Part shown: piece after piece, positions 1 through 7,022 of the stretch
Layout: each line of letters opens with the position of its first letter
How positions within the stretch are numbered: position 1 is the stretch's first letter
Position numbers and translations under genes: made by a program
Assembly: GCA_003573635.1 (NCBI GenBank)
Contig: QUTJ01031184.1
Coordinates: forward strand, 1 to 10,246
From: Goniomonas avonlea
Lineage: Eukaryota > Cryptophyceae > Goniomonadida > Goniomonadaceae
Length of the DNA: 10,246 nt
Reading direction: 5' to 3'
Notes under the pieces: model-generated
What the model saw: only the letters and a program-made list of their open reading frames with translations
The model's database searches: none
Told to the model about the DNA's origin: nothing

Positions 1-240
1 TACCAAGGCCCTTTGTAGCCTGCGCTATGTGTGTGATGGGCAGGGGTGAAGCCTCAGTCCCCGTGAGGGCTGCTCAGGTTACCAAGGCCCTTTGCCTGCG
101 CTGTGTGTGTGATGGGCAGGGGGGGAGCATCAGTCCCCGTATAGAATGCTCGTGTTGCCAAGGCCCTTGCCTGCGCTGTGTGTGTGACGGGCAGGGGGGA
201 GGGCACCAGTCCCCGTATGAGGTGCTCATGTAGCGTGCGA
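1..240 (-). repeat. 76-bp tandem repeats carrying scraps of a GH78 exon
   Basis: The motif cagtccccgt occurs at 55, 131 and 207, exactly 76 bp apart. ccaaggccc occurs at 3, 82 and 158. Each unit, read on the minus strand, contains a version of a short exon end (tacggggactg) followed by intron-like sequence (CCCCCTGCCC.TCACACACA). Only the rightmost unit encodes intact YGDW, a GH78-conserved stretch, followed by a possible GT donor. In the other two the Trp codon has become TGA and the donor is lost. The array continues past the left edge. Confidence 0.8.
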
Positions 241-2994
241 TGAGAGGGGGGGGGGGGGGGGGGGAGAGAGAGCAAGAGAGACAACGCACGCACCCGCCCC
301 ACGATGAGAGGGAGCAAGAGAGCAAGAGAGACAACGCACGCACCTGCCCTGCGACGTTATCGAGCTGCCTAACGACCGCGTCCCAGTGGGTCTTCGCAGG
401 CTCAATGTCGCCCTCCACCTTGTAAATCACGTGCAGCAGGTTCAAGAACGCCGCAGACCACGAGACGTCAGCCGGGCGGTTGCCATAGCGAGCGTACGGG
501 ACAACGTCGGGGATGGAGCCGTCCGCGTCGGTTTCAGAGACGATGAGGTCAACGAAGAACTTGAGGAAGGCGGTGGCGTCAAAGTTCAGCGCAATGCTCT
601 CGCCTGCACCCGTTTGTCAGTGCCTGTCCTGTCCCTGTGTCTCTGTCCCTGTCCGTCTCTAGTTTCGGAGACGATGAGGTCAACGAAGAACTTGAGGAAG
701 GCGGTCGCGTCAAAGTTCAGCGCAATGCTCTCGCCTGCACCCGTTTGTCAGTCCCTGTCCCTGTCCCTGTGCCTGCGCCTGTGTCTCTGTTCAAGGCAGT
801 GCTCTCGCCTGTGCCCGTGAGGGTGAGTATACGTCAGTGCCTGTCCTGTCCCTGCCGTGTCGTGTCTGTGTCCGTGTCTGTCTCTGCCTGTCCCCGTCTC
901 TGCCTCTGCCTCTGCCTCACTGTTGCTGTCTCCGTGTCGTCTGTGTCCGTGTCTGTCTCTGCCTGTCCCCGTCTCTGCCTCTGCCTCTGTCTCTCTGTTG
1001 CTGTCTCCGTGTCGTGTCTGTCTGTCTCTGCCTGCCCCAGCCTCTGCCTCTGTCTCTCTGTCCAAGGCACTGCTGCTTTACGTGCCGCTCAGGTTAGCGT
1101 CGCCCATCCAGACAAGCTGCTCCTCGCGCTGGTCGCAGTCGGTGGGCACAGATGCCGTCTCTGTCGCTGACTCTGTCTCTGTGTCTGTCTGCCCCAGTCT
1201 CTGCCTCTGCCTCTTGCCTCTGCCGCTCTGCTCAACGCTCAAGGAACTGCTTTACGTACCGCTCAGGTTAGCGTCGCCCATCCAGCCGAGTCGCTCATCG
1301 CGCTGGTCGCAGTCGGTGGGCACAGTCATGGAGTTGCTGCGCTGTGCGCCTGCTGCCATTGTCTGGAGCGTGTTGAGCGTTGGGGACGAGAAGCTGATGT
1401 TTGCGCGAGGCGCGTTGGCAGTGTGGAAGTGCAGGAGTTCGATGTTGTCCTTGGTGATCTGGAGGAGGGAGGACCAGATCGTCAGCCAGACGGTCAGAGC
1501 GAGAGAAAAAGGCGAAACAGCACGGAAACGGCAAAACGGCATCCCTTAACGAAACAGATAAAGAACAAAGAAACATCCTACCGCGGAGCCAGCGGTGGTC
1601 ATATTGATCTCGGCGAACCGAAACCCGTGGTAGGTGAACCGGGGGGCAAACGACTCGCCAGCGGTATCGCCATCGCAGGTGTAGTGGTCGGTCGCCTTGG
1701 CACTCCGGAGGTTGCCGACGTAGATCATGGTGGGGTCGACCGGCTTGAGGTCGGGGATGCCAGCGTGCTGCATGATTTCCCCGTGGCGCATGGTGATGAC
1801 CGCCCCACGGTTGCACTTGATCTGCTTGAGTCGGCAGACGCCAGCCAGGTTGGCGCCGAAGTCAACAACAAACAGGCCAGGCTGCGGCTCGGTGATAGAT
1901 TGAGGGGGCAAAACCGCAGAAATTTGGACAGCGGGGGCAGACCAGGGGACCATGGCGCCCTTCGGGCCGCCTCCTGCTGCCGGGGATGCGACCGGCCATC
2001 CGGCGACGGCAGGGCTGCCGGTGGGAGTATCCCATCCAGGCGTCCGAAGCATGGCGTTGTAGTCTTCACCATTGTACACAGAGCTGGCAGTCACTGGACC
2101 TGACGAGGACGTCCACTTACCATCGCCAGTGTAGGTGGCAACGACCTGGGTCCCGTTGTGCAGCGTCAAAACGACCTGCAAAGGGAGTGAGGCGACTGTG
2201 GGATTTAAGACAAATATTACCTGAGCCCGAACAACTCCCGGAGTGGTGTCATCTCCTTGGTCATTGTCGTGGTTCGGGAAAGTCGCCTGATCTCTCCAAC
2301 CTACTCCCAACTCAACACCCACGACATTGTTATCTCCCAGCATGGAAGTAATGTTGAGGCTGCTGAAGCCGTTGATGCGTTCGCCGTTCGCCCACGGGGC
2401 GGTGACCAGGTGGACATTTGGCACAGGTACGCCGTTGACACTGACAGCGGAGTAGCTAAGTCCGCAGACATACAAGGTGGCCTCGGCGGTGTCCGGGTGC
2501 TTCGGGAACACAGGCGAGCGGTAGAGCTGGGCATCTGGCGAACCAAGCCATTCAGTGTGCTCCCAATCAGAGATAGCAACGTGGAAGAGGGCGGGATCTG
2601 ACATCGGCGACTCGACTCCGTTCTGGTCCGTGTACCGCACTGTCCACTCATAGCTGACGCCGCTGCGCAGGTCGTTGCGCGTATATAAATGGACAGACAC
2701 ATTGGAAGCAATCACAGGAGACTCCCAAAGTAGCGTCTTTAACCCAGACGCTTCGCGAATCACGATGGCGTACTCAGCCTGGCTCGCTCCCCTCGCGAGA
2801 TGATTTGGCACCCAGGTGAATCTCACGCTTGATTGGCGCGCGATGGCGAAATGAGCACCCTCCAGAGGATGGGTGGCAAGATTTGACCCGTTCGCCCGGA
2901 GGCGTGTAGGCTTTGTCGGAACAGCGTCTGCTGTTGCCAGAACCAAGGCTACCAGAAGCACAGCAGTCCACGACCGCGGCATTTCTCGGCCCAT
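207..2994 (-). CDS. Secreted GH78 alpha-L-rhamnosidase, partial (3' end beyond the left edge)
   Basis: Family function: hydrolysis of terminal alpha-L-rhamnose from glycosides and polysaccharides. Exons in coding order: 2994-1582 (471 codons), 1458-1260, 603-344, then a short piece around 224-207. Residues 1-25 form a signal peptide (basic start, [12 protein letters not shown] core), so the enzyme is probably exported. Next come an Fn3-like region (about 26-145), the rhamnosidase N-terminal beta domain (about 150-350, with [15 protein letters not shown] and LGVGWRD) and a second beta domain ([33 protein letters not shown]). The catalytic signature [16 protein letters not shown] lies in exon 2 and carries the acidic residues typical of GH78. 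Exon 3 continues the (alpha/alpha)6 barrel ([22 protein letters not shown]), and YGDW follows at 217-206. Met at 2994 was chosen; Met at 2982 also keeps the signal peptide. Exon phases join ([11 protein letters not shown] across the 656-nt intron). The exon 3 to YGDW junction is unresolved. About 624 residues are visible; the family usually has 900-1000. Confidence 0.9.
242..356 (-). repeat. 50-bp duplication of the GH78 exon 3 donor edge, plus a G19 tract
   Basis: The true donor (minus CAG then GTGCGTGCGTTGTCTC) has its GT at 343-342. A copy lies exactly 50 bp further in, with GT at 293-292. It carries a degraded copy of about 13 nt of exon end (9 of 13 match at 294-306). Both are followed by the same CT-rich stretch and CTCTCATCG. 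The inner copy is interrupted by a run of 19 G on the plus strand (246-264), a likely slippage site whose true length is doubtful. Confidence 0.8.
531..751 (-). repeat. 131-bp tandem duplication of the exon 3 acceptor edge
   Basis: Bases 531-620 and 662-751 match at 88 of 90 positions, offset 131 bp. The repeat holds the first 24 or so codons of GH78 exon 3 ([16 protein letters not shown]), its acceptor CAG and some intron. The copy at 531-620 runs on into the true exon. The copy at 662-751 leaves the coding sequence after SET and then hits a stop, so it is an exon scrap inside the intron. The near identity suggests a recent event. Confidence 0.9.
789..857 (-). repeat. Third, shorter and older copy of the exon 3 acceptor edge
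   Basis: Bases 789-857 resemble 583-640: the exon start (minus GCGAGAGCA), the CAG acceptor and the adjoining cagtgcctgtcctgtccctg stretch. There are several mismatches and an insertion between acceptor and flank. It leaves a third potential acceptor in the same intron. Confidence 0.7.
866..1064. repeat. C/T-rich tandem repeat, units of about 70-75 bp
   Basis: Three imperfect units built on tccgtgtctgtctctgcctg and tccccgtctctgcctctgcc. The first two are offset by 75 bp (871 and 946) and the third by about 70. A related fragment lies at 1176-1235. It fills GH78 intron 2. Open frames across it are artefacts of its simple composition. Confidence 0.8.
1086..1151 (-). repeat. Copy of the GH78 exon 2 donor edge inside intron 2
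   Basis: Bases 1086-1151 match 1260-1325 at 60 of 66 positions, offset 174. On the minus strand the copy still reads as a version of the catalytic signature ([21 protein letters not shown]), with some of the conserved residues changed. Similarity continues a little into the intron (caaggcactgctgctttacg against caaggaactgctttacg). At the copied splice site GT has become GC (g1084 c1085), so this donor is weakened or dead. Confidence 0.85.
1459..1581 (-). other. GH78 intron 1 (123 nt)
   Basis: The donor GTAGGATG follows codon 471 and the acceptor is CTCCTCCAG, before ATC ACC AAG GAC. Both sides are phase 0. The GH78 protein reads naturally from [12 protein letters not shown] into [11 protein letters not shown]. 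No duplicated splice edge is visible, unlike the two introns downstream. Confidence 0.8.
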
Positions 2995-3095
2995 TTCTCG
3001 ATCGCAGTTCTGAGATTGGGGTTGTCAAAAGGCTGTCAAATACCCGCCCCCTTTGGGGGTTGGGTCCCAAAGTTTCCAAACACGAGCTCGTCGGA
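2995..3095. promoter_or_regulatory. Divergent promoter region, GH78 / membrane protein
   Basis: 101 bp separate the two start codons, so both genes must be driven from here or from within each other. Visible elements are a repeated tgtcaaa (3023 and 3034 areas) and an inverted CCCCC-TTT-GGGGG at 3047-3059. No clear TATA box is seen. The plus-strand frame stays open upstream of 3096 into the GH78 coding region, so an earlier start is possible but less likely. Confidence 0.45.
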
Positions 3096-3865
3096 ATGCT
3101 CGCTTCGGGAGGTGCGATCGGGCTTGCTGTCGCAGCTGCGGCAGCGTTACGGACCCCCCCAGTGTCTGGAAAGTCACACGATATCCCTCCTGCATTGCGC
3201 ACTTCTGCCTTTGGCATTGTTTTTTCTTCGTACATGTGGGGATACTTTGGAATGTCCGTGGCATCGTTGATTGTGTTCATTTTGTGGGTCAGTGTCTGCA
3301 CGGTGACCCTGACCAAGGTGCCGACCTTGGACGATTTATTCCGTATTGCCTCCCAGCTTTTTGCTGTCCTCAGCTGCGCAGTTCCGGTTGCTCATATTGT
3401 GCTCTTGTTGAGCACCCTGGAGTTCACCGAAAATGTGCTCGCTTTTTTTGTCCTGTGCCTGGTTTGCACGTCCACTGCAGCGATTTTAGTCCGCACATTC
3501 TGTTTTAGTGCCGCATCGAATGTCCTGGGCGGTGCTCTTGTCGGACTCTGCTCTTTTGCTCTCTTTGGTCTGAGCTCCTCTCTTCCTTTGCCGGCTGCCG
3601 CCCTGCAAGTCCCGCCGACCCTGAAGGTGTTGTGTGCCGCAGCGGTTGCGCTTGCGCAACCCGTGGCTTCAGCCTACGAAGCCTCCGTCGGGTGAGTCGG
3701 CCGAAACCCCTGTTGCCGTCGCTGATCATTCTCTCTCGCAGTCCTCGCAGCCACAACCCCTATTTGGTGTGGAAGGCTTCTCAGGCACTCCATTTGGTTG
3801 GACTCACGTGCGCACTATTTTACAATTTATGGCAGCTCTCAGTCCAGATTTCGGACCTGTTATGA
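3096..3865 (+). CDS. Polytopic membrane protein, function unknown
   Basis: Exons 3096-3691 and 3742-3865, joined across a 50-nt GT-AG intron (GTGAGT...TCTCGCAG), give 239 aa. Met at 3096 was chosen because residues upstream in the same frame overlap the GH78 start and look non-coding. About six or seven hydrophobic segments are visible: an Ala-rich N-terminal one, then SVASLIVFILWVSVCTV, a segment around AVPVAHIVLLLS, VLAFFVLCLVCTSTAAIL, VGLCSFALFGLSS, one near VLCAAAVALA, and HLVGLTCALFYNLW. The order and loops faintly recall PIG-F, a GPI-anchor synthesis subunit in the ER (a helix ending before an LE..EN segment, then an LPLP loop). That is only a guess. A 39-nt intron at 3842-3880 would instead carry the frame to 4135 (316 aa). 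Confidence 0.7.
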
Positions 3866-3880
3866 GTGTTGTCTAGCCAG

Positions 3881-4135
3881 ATTCTGCATCTACGGGTAGT
3901 AAAACGATTGAGTACTTCAGGGTCGCTCCTCAAGGGTGGTGTGATCAGTGTTGAAACGGTTACCCAGCTGTCAGCGAGTGTCCATGTTTGTTTGTTTTAC
4001 AAACTCGGCAAAATTAAGGGTGCAGGTCATCCCGAAGAGATGACCTGGGCGGTCATGGCATGGCATGTCATTGCCCTCGGACTTTTGACCCCTGTCCTAG
4101 GCGGGTGCACAGACTATGCACAGGAGGATGAGTGA
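3881..4135 (+). CDS. Possible alternative last exon of the membrane protein gene
   Basis: This frame is open for 85 codons and lies in phase with the exon ending at TGA 3865. It contains one strongly hydrophobic stretch (MTWAVMAWHVIALGLLTPVLG) and ends CTDYAQEDE. Splicing GTCCAG...CTAGCCAG (3842-3880, 39 nt) would remove the TGA and attach it, adding another membrane segment. The donor is weak and the intron shorter than most here. The alternative is that this is 3' untranslated sequence. Confidence 0.35.
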   Translation: MLHLRVVKRLSTSGSLLKGGVISVETVTQLSASVHVCLFYKLGKIKGAGHPEEMTWAVMAWHVIALGLLTPVLGGCTDYAQEDE

Positions 4136-4638
4136 GTTGTGGAGAGAGAGAGAGAATGTCTCATGCACAGAATAGGGTGGTTCAAAACTGATTCCGAGGG
4201 GAAAATTAGAGAATCCCAAATTTTTTTGCACCTGGCTAATCTAGTTCCAAATTCTCGTCAATTAGTTAATGGCGAGTGATTTTCTCGTCAATTCGACAGC
4301 GTCCAGAACACCCTAACAGAAGAACAATTGCAAAAAACAAAGAATTCGGTTCAACCAATTTGAACTGAGTACCGATTTATTCATTCATGACGATCAGAGC
4401 AGAGGTAGACTCAGAGACCAAGGAGCTGAGTTCACGAGAATGAACTTTAGTGTTCACGGGAATGAACGATAGAGAAAGATCGTTAGAGGGGAGCTGATGA
4501 ATTGGGGAGCTTAGAGACTGATGAATGCACGAGCTTAGAGTGTTCAAGGGGAGGAGGACAGAGCAGAGAGAGGAGCTGAGAGTGCCTGAGAGAGGTGAAG
4601 GAGGGCGGCATAGGCGCATAGAGAAACAGAAGCGGGGC
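4136..4638. other. Intergenic, AT-rich in part; 3' region of the LOV gene
   Basis: No convincing gene. It lies between convergent genes. An AATAAA signal on the minus strand (4381-4376) could end the LOV gene transcript, about 260 nt after its stop. Short repeats: ttctcgtcaatt at 4252-4263 and 4282-4293 (30-bp offset), gttcacgRgaatgaac at 4430-4445 and 4452-4467 (22-bp offset), and gagcttagag twice near 4508-4540. An inverted pair gttcaa / ttgaac lies near 4349-4366. The minus-strand open frame at 4377-4769 is Ser/Leu-rich and has no recognisable features. Confidence 0.5.
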
Positions 4639-5046
4639 CTAACGCAGCAGCGCCTGCGCTTCGGGGAACCGTGGGAGCGTGGAATGGATGATCTCAACGT
4701 CGAGGATAGTCGTCTTGGTGTCAGCCCCGTGATGTTTTGTGCCTGGGGGGACTGTGTACGCCACAACATGCAAGGGAAACTTGCCCCAGAAGTGCCGGAG
4801 CCCGATGGACTTGAGACCGGGCACGTTCACGATGTCCCAACCTGAGACGGGGTGAGACCACATCATCACTGCCTTACATGGCGTCTCTCTTCACCACTTC
4901 GGGTGAGACCCGATCCCTTCACCACTTCAAGCACCCTCACTGATGTCCTGGGGAAGACCACATCATCGCCCCTTTCCATTCACCACTGCGATCACCACCA
5001 CATCCCGCTCTCCGCACCGTTTCAGTGACAGTAACACATTAGCGAG

Positions 5047-5106
<60 letters not shown>

Positions 5107-6438
5107 AAGAGAGAGAACTGAACGATACGCACTGGATAAAGAAAGGCAGAGGGACTTGAAGGACAGGGTGTAGGTGTACCCCGGAAGCAGGAACGGGCTG
5201 GGCGACGGAGTAGGATCAGTAGTGCCCAGCGGTGGCGGTTGCTCGCCGGGGGGCGTGACAATCAAATACTTTGCGAAGTTCTTAAACGGGAAGCAGATAT
5301 GGCCTGCGCGAGGCGTAAGGCCAGGGCATCACGCACAGAAGCCGAACCCAGGCACACGAGCGGCCACAGTGTAAGTGTCCAAACGGGTCTGGTGTATCTC
5401 TGTATCTGAACGTACGTACCGCGTTCCTTGTGTTTTTCGTCCCCGAATGATGAGTGCACGAGGGGGTCCCACATTTTGATGACCTTCAGAAGCATGGAAC
5501 ACATTCCCTTGGAAGCCAGATTAAGGCTCATGGTGCCTGGAACCTGAATACCACTCTTAGTTTTGGCGACCAACATTGTTTAAAAATCGAGATGGAGCGC
5601 AAAGGCAAGAAATTGCACCTCTCCTCCAACATAGAAATCTCCTTCCGCGGGTTTGAGCACCGTGAACTGAATCTGCCGCAAAAAATGAGGGATGTGTACT
5701 GATGCACCACACAGCCGCAGCGTACATCCAAGCCAAACTGTCGACGGAAGCCATCAAAGAACGGTGCCACTGCTTCGTCAAGAGGGTTGGTCCTGACTCT
5801 CAGCCGAACTTGACCTTGAATATACTCGTTTCTGAAAGGCACAGCTTCACCATTCGGTTCGATCGCCATGCCGTTGACGACCATAATCTACAGAAAACTC
5901 AGCGACACGATTGAGCACGCGGCTTCAGACTTACAACGTTGGTCGGGACTTTGGGACCTCTTGGAACCTGCACCTCACTTGGGTAGGAGTCCGACACATT
6001 GCTCTGGCACCCAACAAAAAACATCCGGCCATCAGATGATTGGACAGGCTGAATGTAGAAGCTGTTGAGAAACGGTTGGCCGGATTTGGTGTAGTTCAAC
6101 AACCGCACAGCGCCCTCGCTCCGCGACTGAATCAGACTTCGGATCCGAGCAACGTCGGCCGGATCTGTGTCAGGGCCTTGGAGAAATCGACAATTTTTCC
6201 CGACAATTTCGTCCTTCGGGTACTGTGTGATTTGCTGGAAGTAATCACTGACAAACACGATTCTGACGAGCTCGGTCAGTATACTGTCGCAACAACGCTC
6301 AACCCACGGATGGTCCGGTTGCGCTGGATCAGTCACAACAAGAGAGCCGTCGTACGCAGCCACTTGGTCCAAGGACGCAACGATGGATTCGTTGTCGAAT
6401 GTGATGCGGTTGGCTGCACACCACTCGGAGAACGCCAT
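4639..6438 (-). CDS. LOV photoreceptor domain fused to an arrestin-like domain
   Basis: Eight exons in coding order: 6438-6308, 6262-5935, 5887-5815, 5769-5726, 5672-5619, 5543-5420, 5303-5133, 4841-4639. They total 1128 nt, 375 aa, and all phases agree. Residues about 33-135 form a LOV domain: PDHPIVFVSDYF, then GKNCRFLQGPDTD with the flavin-adduct Cys at 68, Asn 100 and Asn 110, and the strand FFVGCQSNVS with Gln 130. All residues needed for FMN binding and Cys adduct formation are present. After a linker, about 193-340 looks arrestin-N-like: FTVLKPAEGDFYVGGEVPG, SLNLASKGM, MLLKVIKMWDPLVH, a Pro-rich loop, LLPGYTYTLSFK, and FPLHVVAYTVPPG. The LOV call is firm; the arrestin call rests on pattern alone. 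There is no kinase, bZIP or F-box. Probably soluble. Shares a 147-bp promoter with RPA3. Confidence 0.8.
4821..4967 (-). repeat. Copied acceptor/exon-start piece in the LOV-gene intron
   Basis: The true edge (4821-4867) reads, on the minus strand, GATGATGTGGTCTCACCCC, then the CTCAG acceptor, then GACATCGTGAACGTGC. The second copy (4931-4967) reads GATGATGTGGTCTTCCCC, then AGGACATCAGTGAGGGTGC. It has lost about 10 nt around the acceptor but keeps an AG. The offset is about 100-110 bp. Confidence 0.7.
4842..5132 (-). other. Long LOV-gene intron with (GA)n and a copied acceptor edge
   Basis: Donor GTGCGTATC at 5132 and acceptor CCGTCTCAG at 4842 bound 291 nt. The phase (1) fits both exons. Near the donor lies a nearly pure GA microsatellite. 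Near the acceptor, 4931-4967 repeats 4821-4867, the true acceptor plus exon start, with deletions. The element ttcaccacttc occurs at about 4890 and 4918, with a weaker form at 4979. Confidence 0.7.
5044..5106. repeat. (GA)n microsatellite
   Basis: About 60 nt of almost uninterrupted GA on the plus strand, CT in the sense of the LOV gene, inside its 291-nt intron. It could serve as an extended polypyrimidine tract. Ser/Leu or Arg/Glu repeats read from it are not protein. Confidence 0.95.
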
Positions 6439-6585
6439 TGGAGTTTGTGGCTGTGGATCTTCGGACTGAGATTTTTGAGCTCCCGAACCGGTATCGTTTT
6501 GTTAACGTTCTTGACACTAACTCTCAGTTAGCTACTAATTTTTGGCGGTCTTTTGGGACGCGCCAAAGAAAGTCAGAAAAGCAAA
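6439..6585. promoter_or_regulatory. Divergent promoter, LOV gene / RPA3
   Basis: 147 bp between start codons. It contains two opposed E2F-like boxes near the RPA3 start, and short AT-rich stretches (gttagctactaattttt). No clear TATA box for either direction. Confidence 0.5.
6541..6567 (+). promoter_or_regulatory. E2F-like sites upstream of RPA3
   Basis: gcgccaaa at 6560-6567 is an exact reverse complement of TTTGGCGC, which fits the E2F/DP consensus TTTSSCGC. tttggcgg at 6541-6548 is a one-mismatch version in the opposite orientation. The nearer box ends 18 nt before the RPA3 ATG. E2F control of replication genes, RPA included, is known in animals and plants. Use here is inference. Confidence 0.5.
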
Positions 6586-6946
6586 ATGTCAGGCATCGCA
6601 GCGCGAGTCAATGCGCCCATGCTCCCTCAGTACGTCAGCCAGAAGGTTAGGATGGTCGGAAAGGTGAAACAAACTGGGGAGTGGGTTCGGATCGAATCTC
6701 CTGATGGTGGAGAAGTGCTCGTGGACAACAGGCTGTCGGGCGGTGAGATTTACACCACCGACTTCGTCGAGGTTGTGGGTGTTGTCAACGCGGATCGGTC
6801 CATCACACAACACGAGTGGAAACCTTTTGGAAACAGCTTTGGTATGCTTCCTGATGTGGTTGTTGTCACTGACGAATGTCTCAGACTTGAAGCTCTACAA
6901 CGAGGCAATCAACCTCAGCAATGGGAAATTCAAGCACCTGTTCTAA
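6586..6946 (+). CDS. RPA3: Replication protein A small subunit (RPA3/RPA14)
   Basis: Two exons, 6586-6841 and 6885-6946, separated by a 43-nt intron (GTATGC...TCTCAG), give 105 aa. The usual length for this subunit is about 110-120. RPA3 is the single-OB-fold subunit that holds the RPA trimer together for single-stranded DNA binding in replication and repair. Family features: RVNAPMLPQYV at the start (compare the R.NA.ML..F/Y pattern of RPA3), the OB strands VRMVGKVKQTG and EWVRIESPDG, FVEVVGVVNADRSI, and the C-terminal trimerisation helix FDLKLYNEAINLSNGKFKHLF. The last segment appears only after splicing, which confirms the intron. Start at ATG 6586 (context caaaATGt). The stop lies 76 bp from the stop of the convergent glycosyltransferase gene. 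Confidence 0.93.
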
Positions 6947-6965
6947 GATTCTGTACTCCTTAATT

Positions 6966-6971
6966 AATAAA
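6966..6971 (+). terminator. AATAAA polyadenylation signal of RPA3
   Basis: AATAAA begins 19 nt after the RPA3 stop, in the short AT-rich gap between two convergent stops. Function is inferred from sequence and position only. Confidence 0.5.
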
Positions 6972-7022
6972 CATCTGTTGTTGTATGTGTCTGTTGGAGC
7001 GTCCGTTCCATGCACACCTCCT

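Larger units (their letters stand above)
604..1259 (-). other. GH78 intron 2 (656 nt), expanded by repeats
   Basis: On the minus strand it starts with donor GTACGT at 1259 and ends with GGGTGCAG at 604. The flanking exons join in phase 1/2 and restore a continuous GH78 protein. Inside are a copy of the donor side with 66 nt of exon end (1086-1151), two further copies of the acceptor side (662-751 and 789-857), and C/T-rich repeats. At 656 nt it is more than ten times the usual intron length in this window. Confidence 0.8.

Noticed and set aside
1-240. CRISPR-like or satellite array
   Set aside because: Units are direct tandem copies without unique spacers, and they carry exon-end sequence of the neighbouring gene.
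1086-1151. A second functional catalytic exon
   Set aside because: The donor GT is changed to GC, the fragment has no acceptor of its own, and conserved residues of the signature are altered.
637-1170. Long open frames on both strands in the C/T-rich block
   Set aside because: The composition is simple repeat, the residues are a few amino acids in periodic order, and the block lies in an intron whose flanking exons join perfectly.
1986-2601. Plus-strand open frames inside the GH78 exon
   Set aside because: They are antisense shadows of a 471-codon exon with clear domain motifs; no recognisable protein features.
4377-4769. Minus-strand open frame of 130 codons
   Set aside because: It overlaps the last LOV-gene exon in another frame, is Ser/Leu-rich from short repeats, and ends at an AATAAA signal; most likely 3' untranslated.
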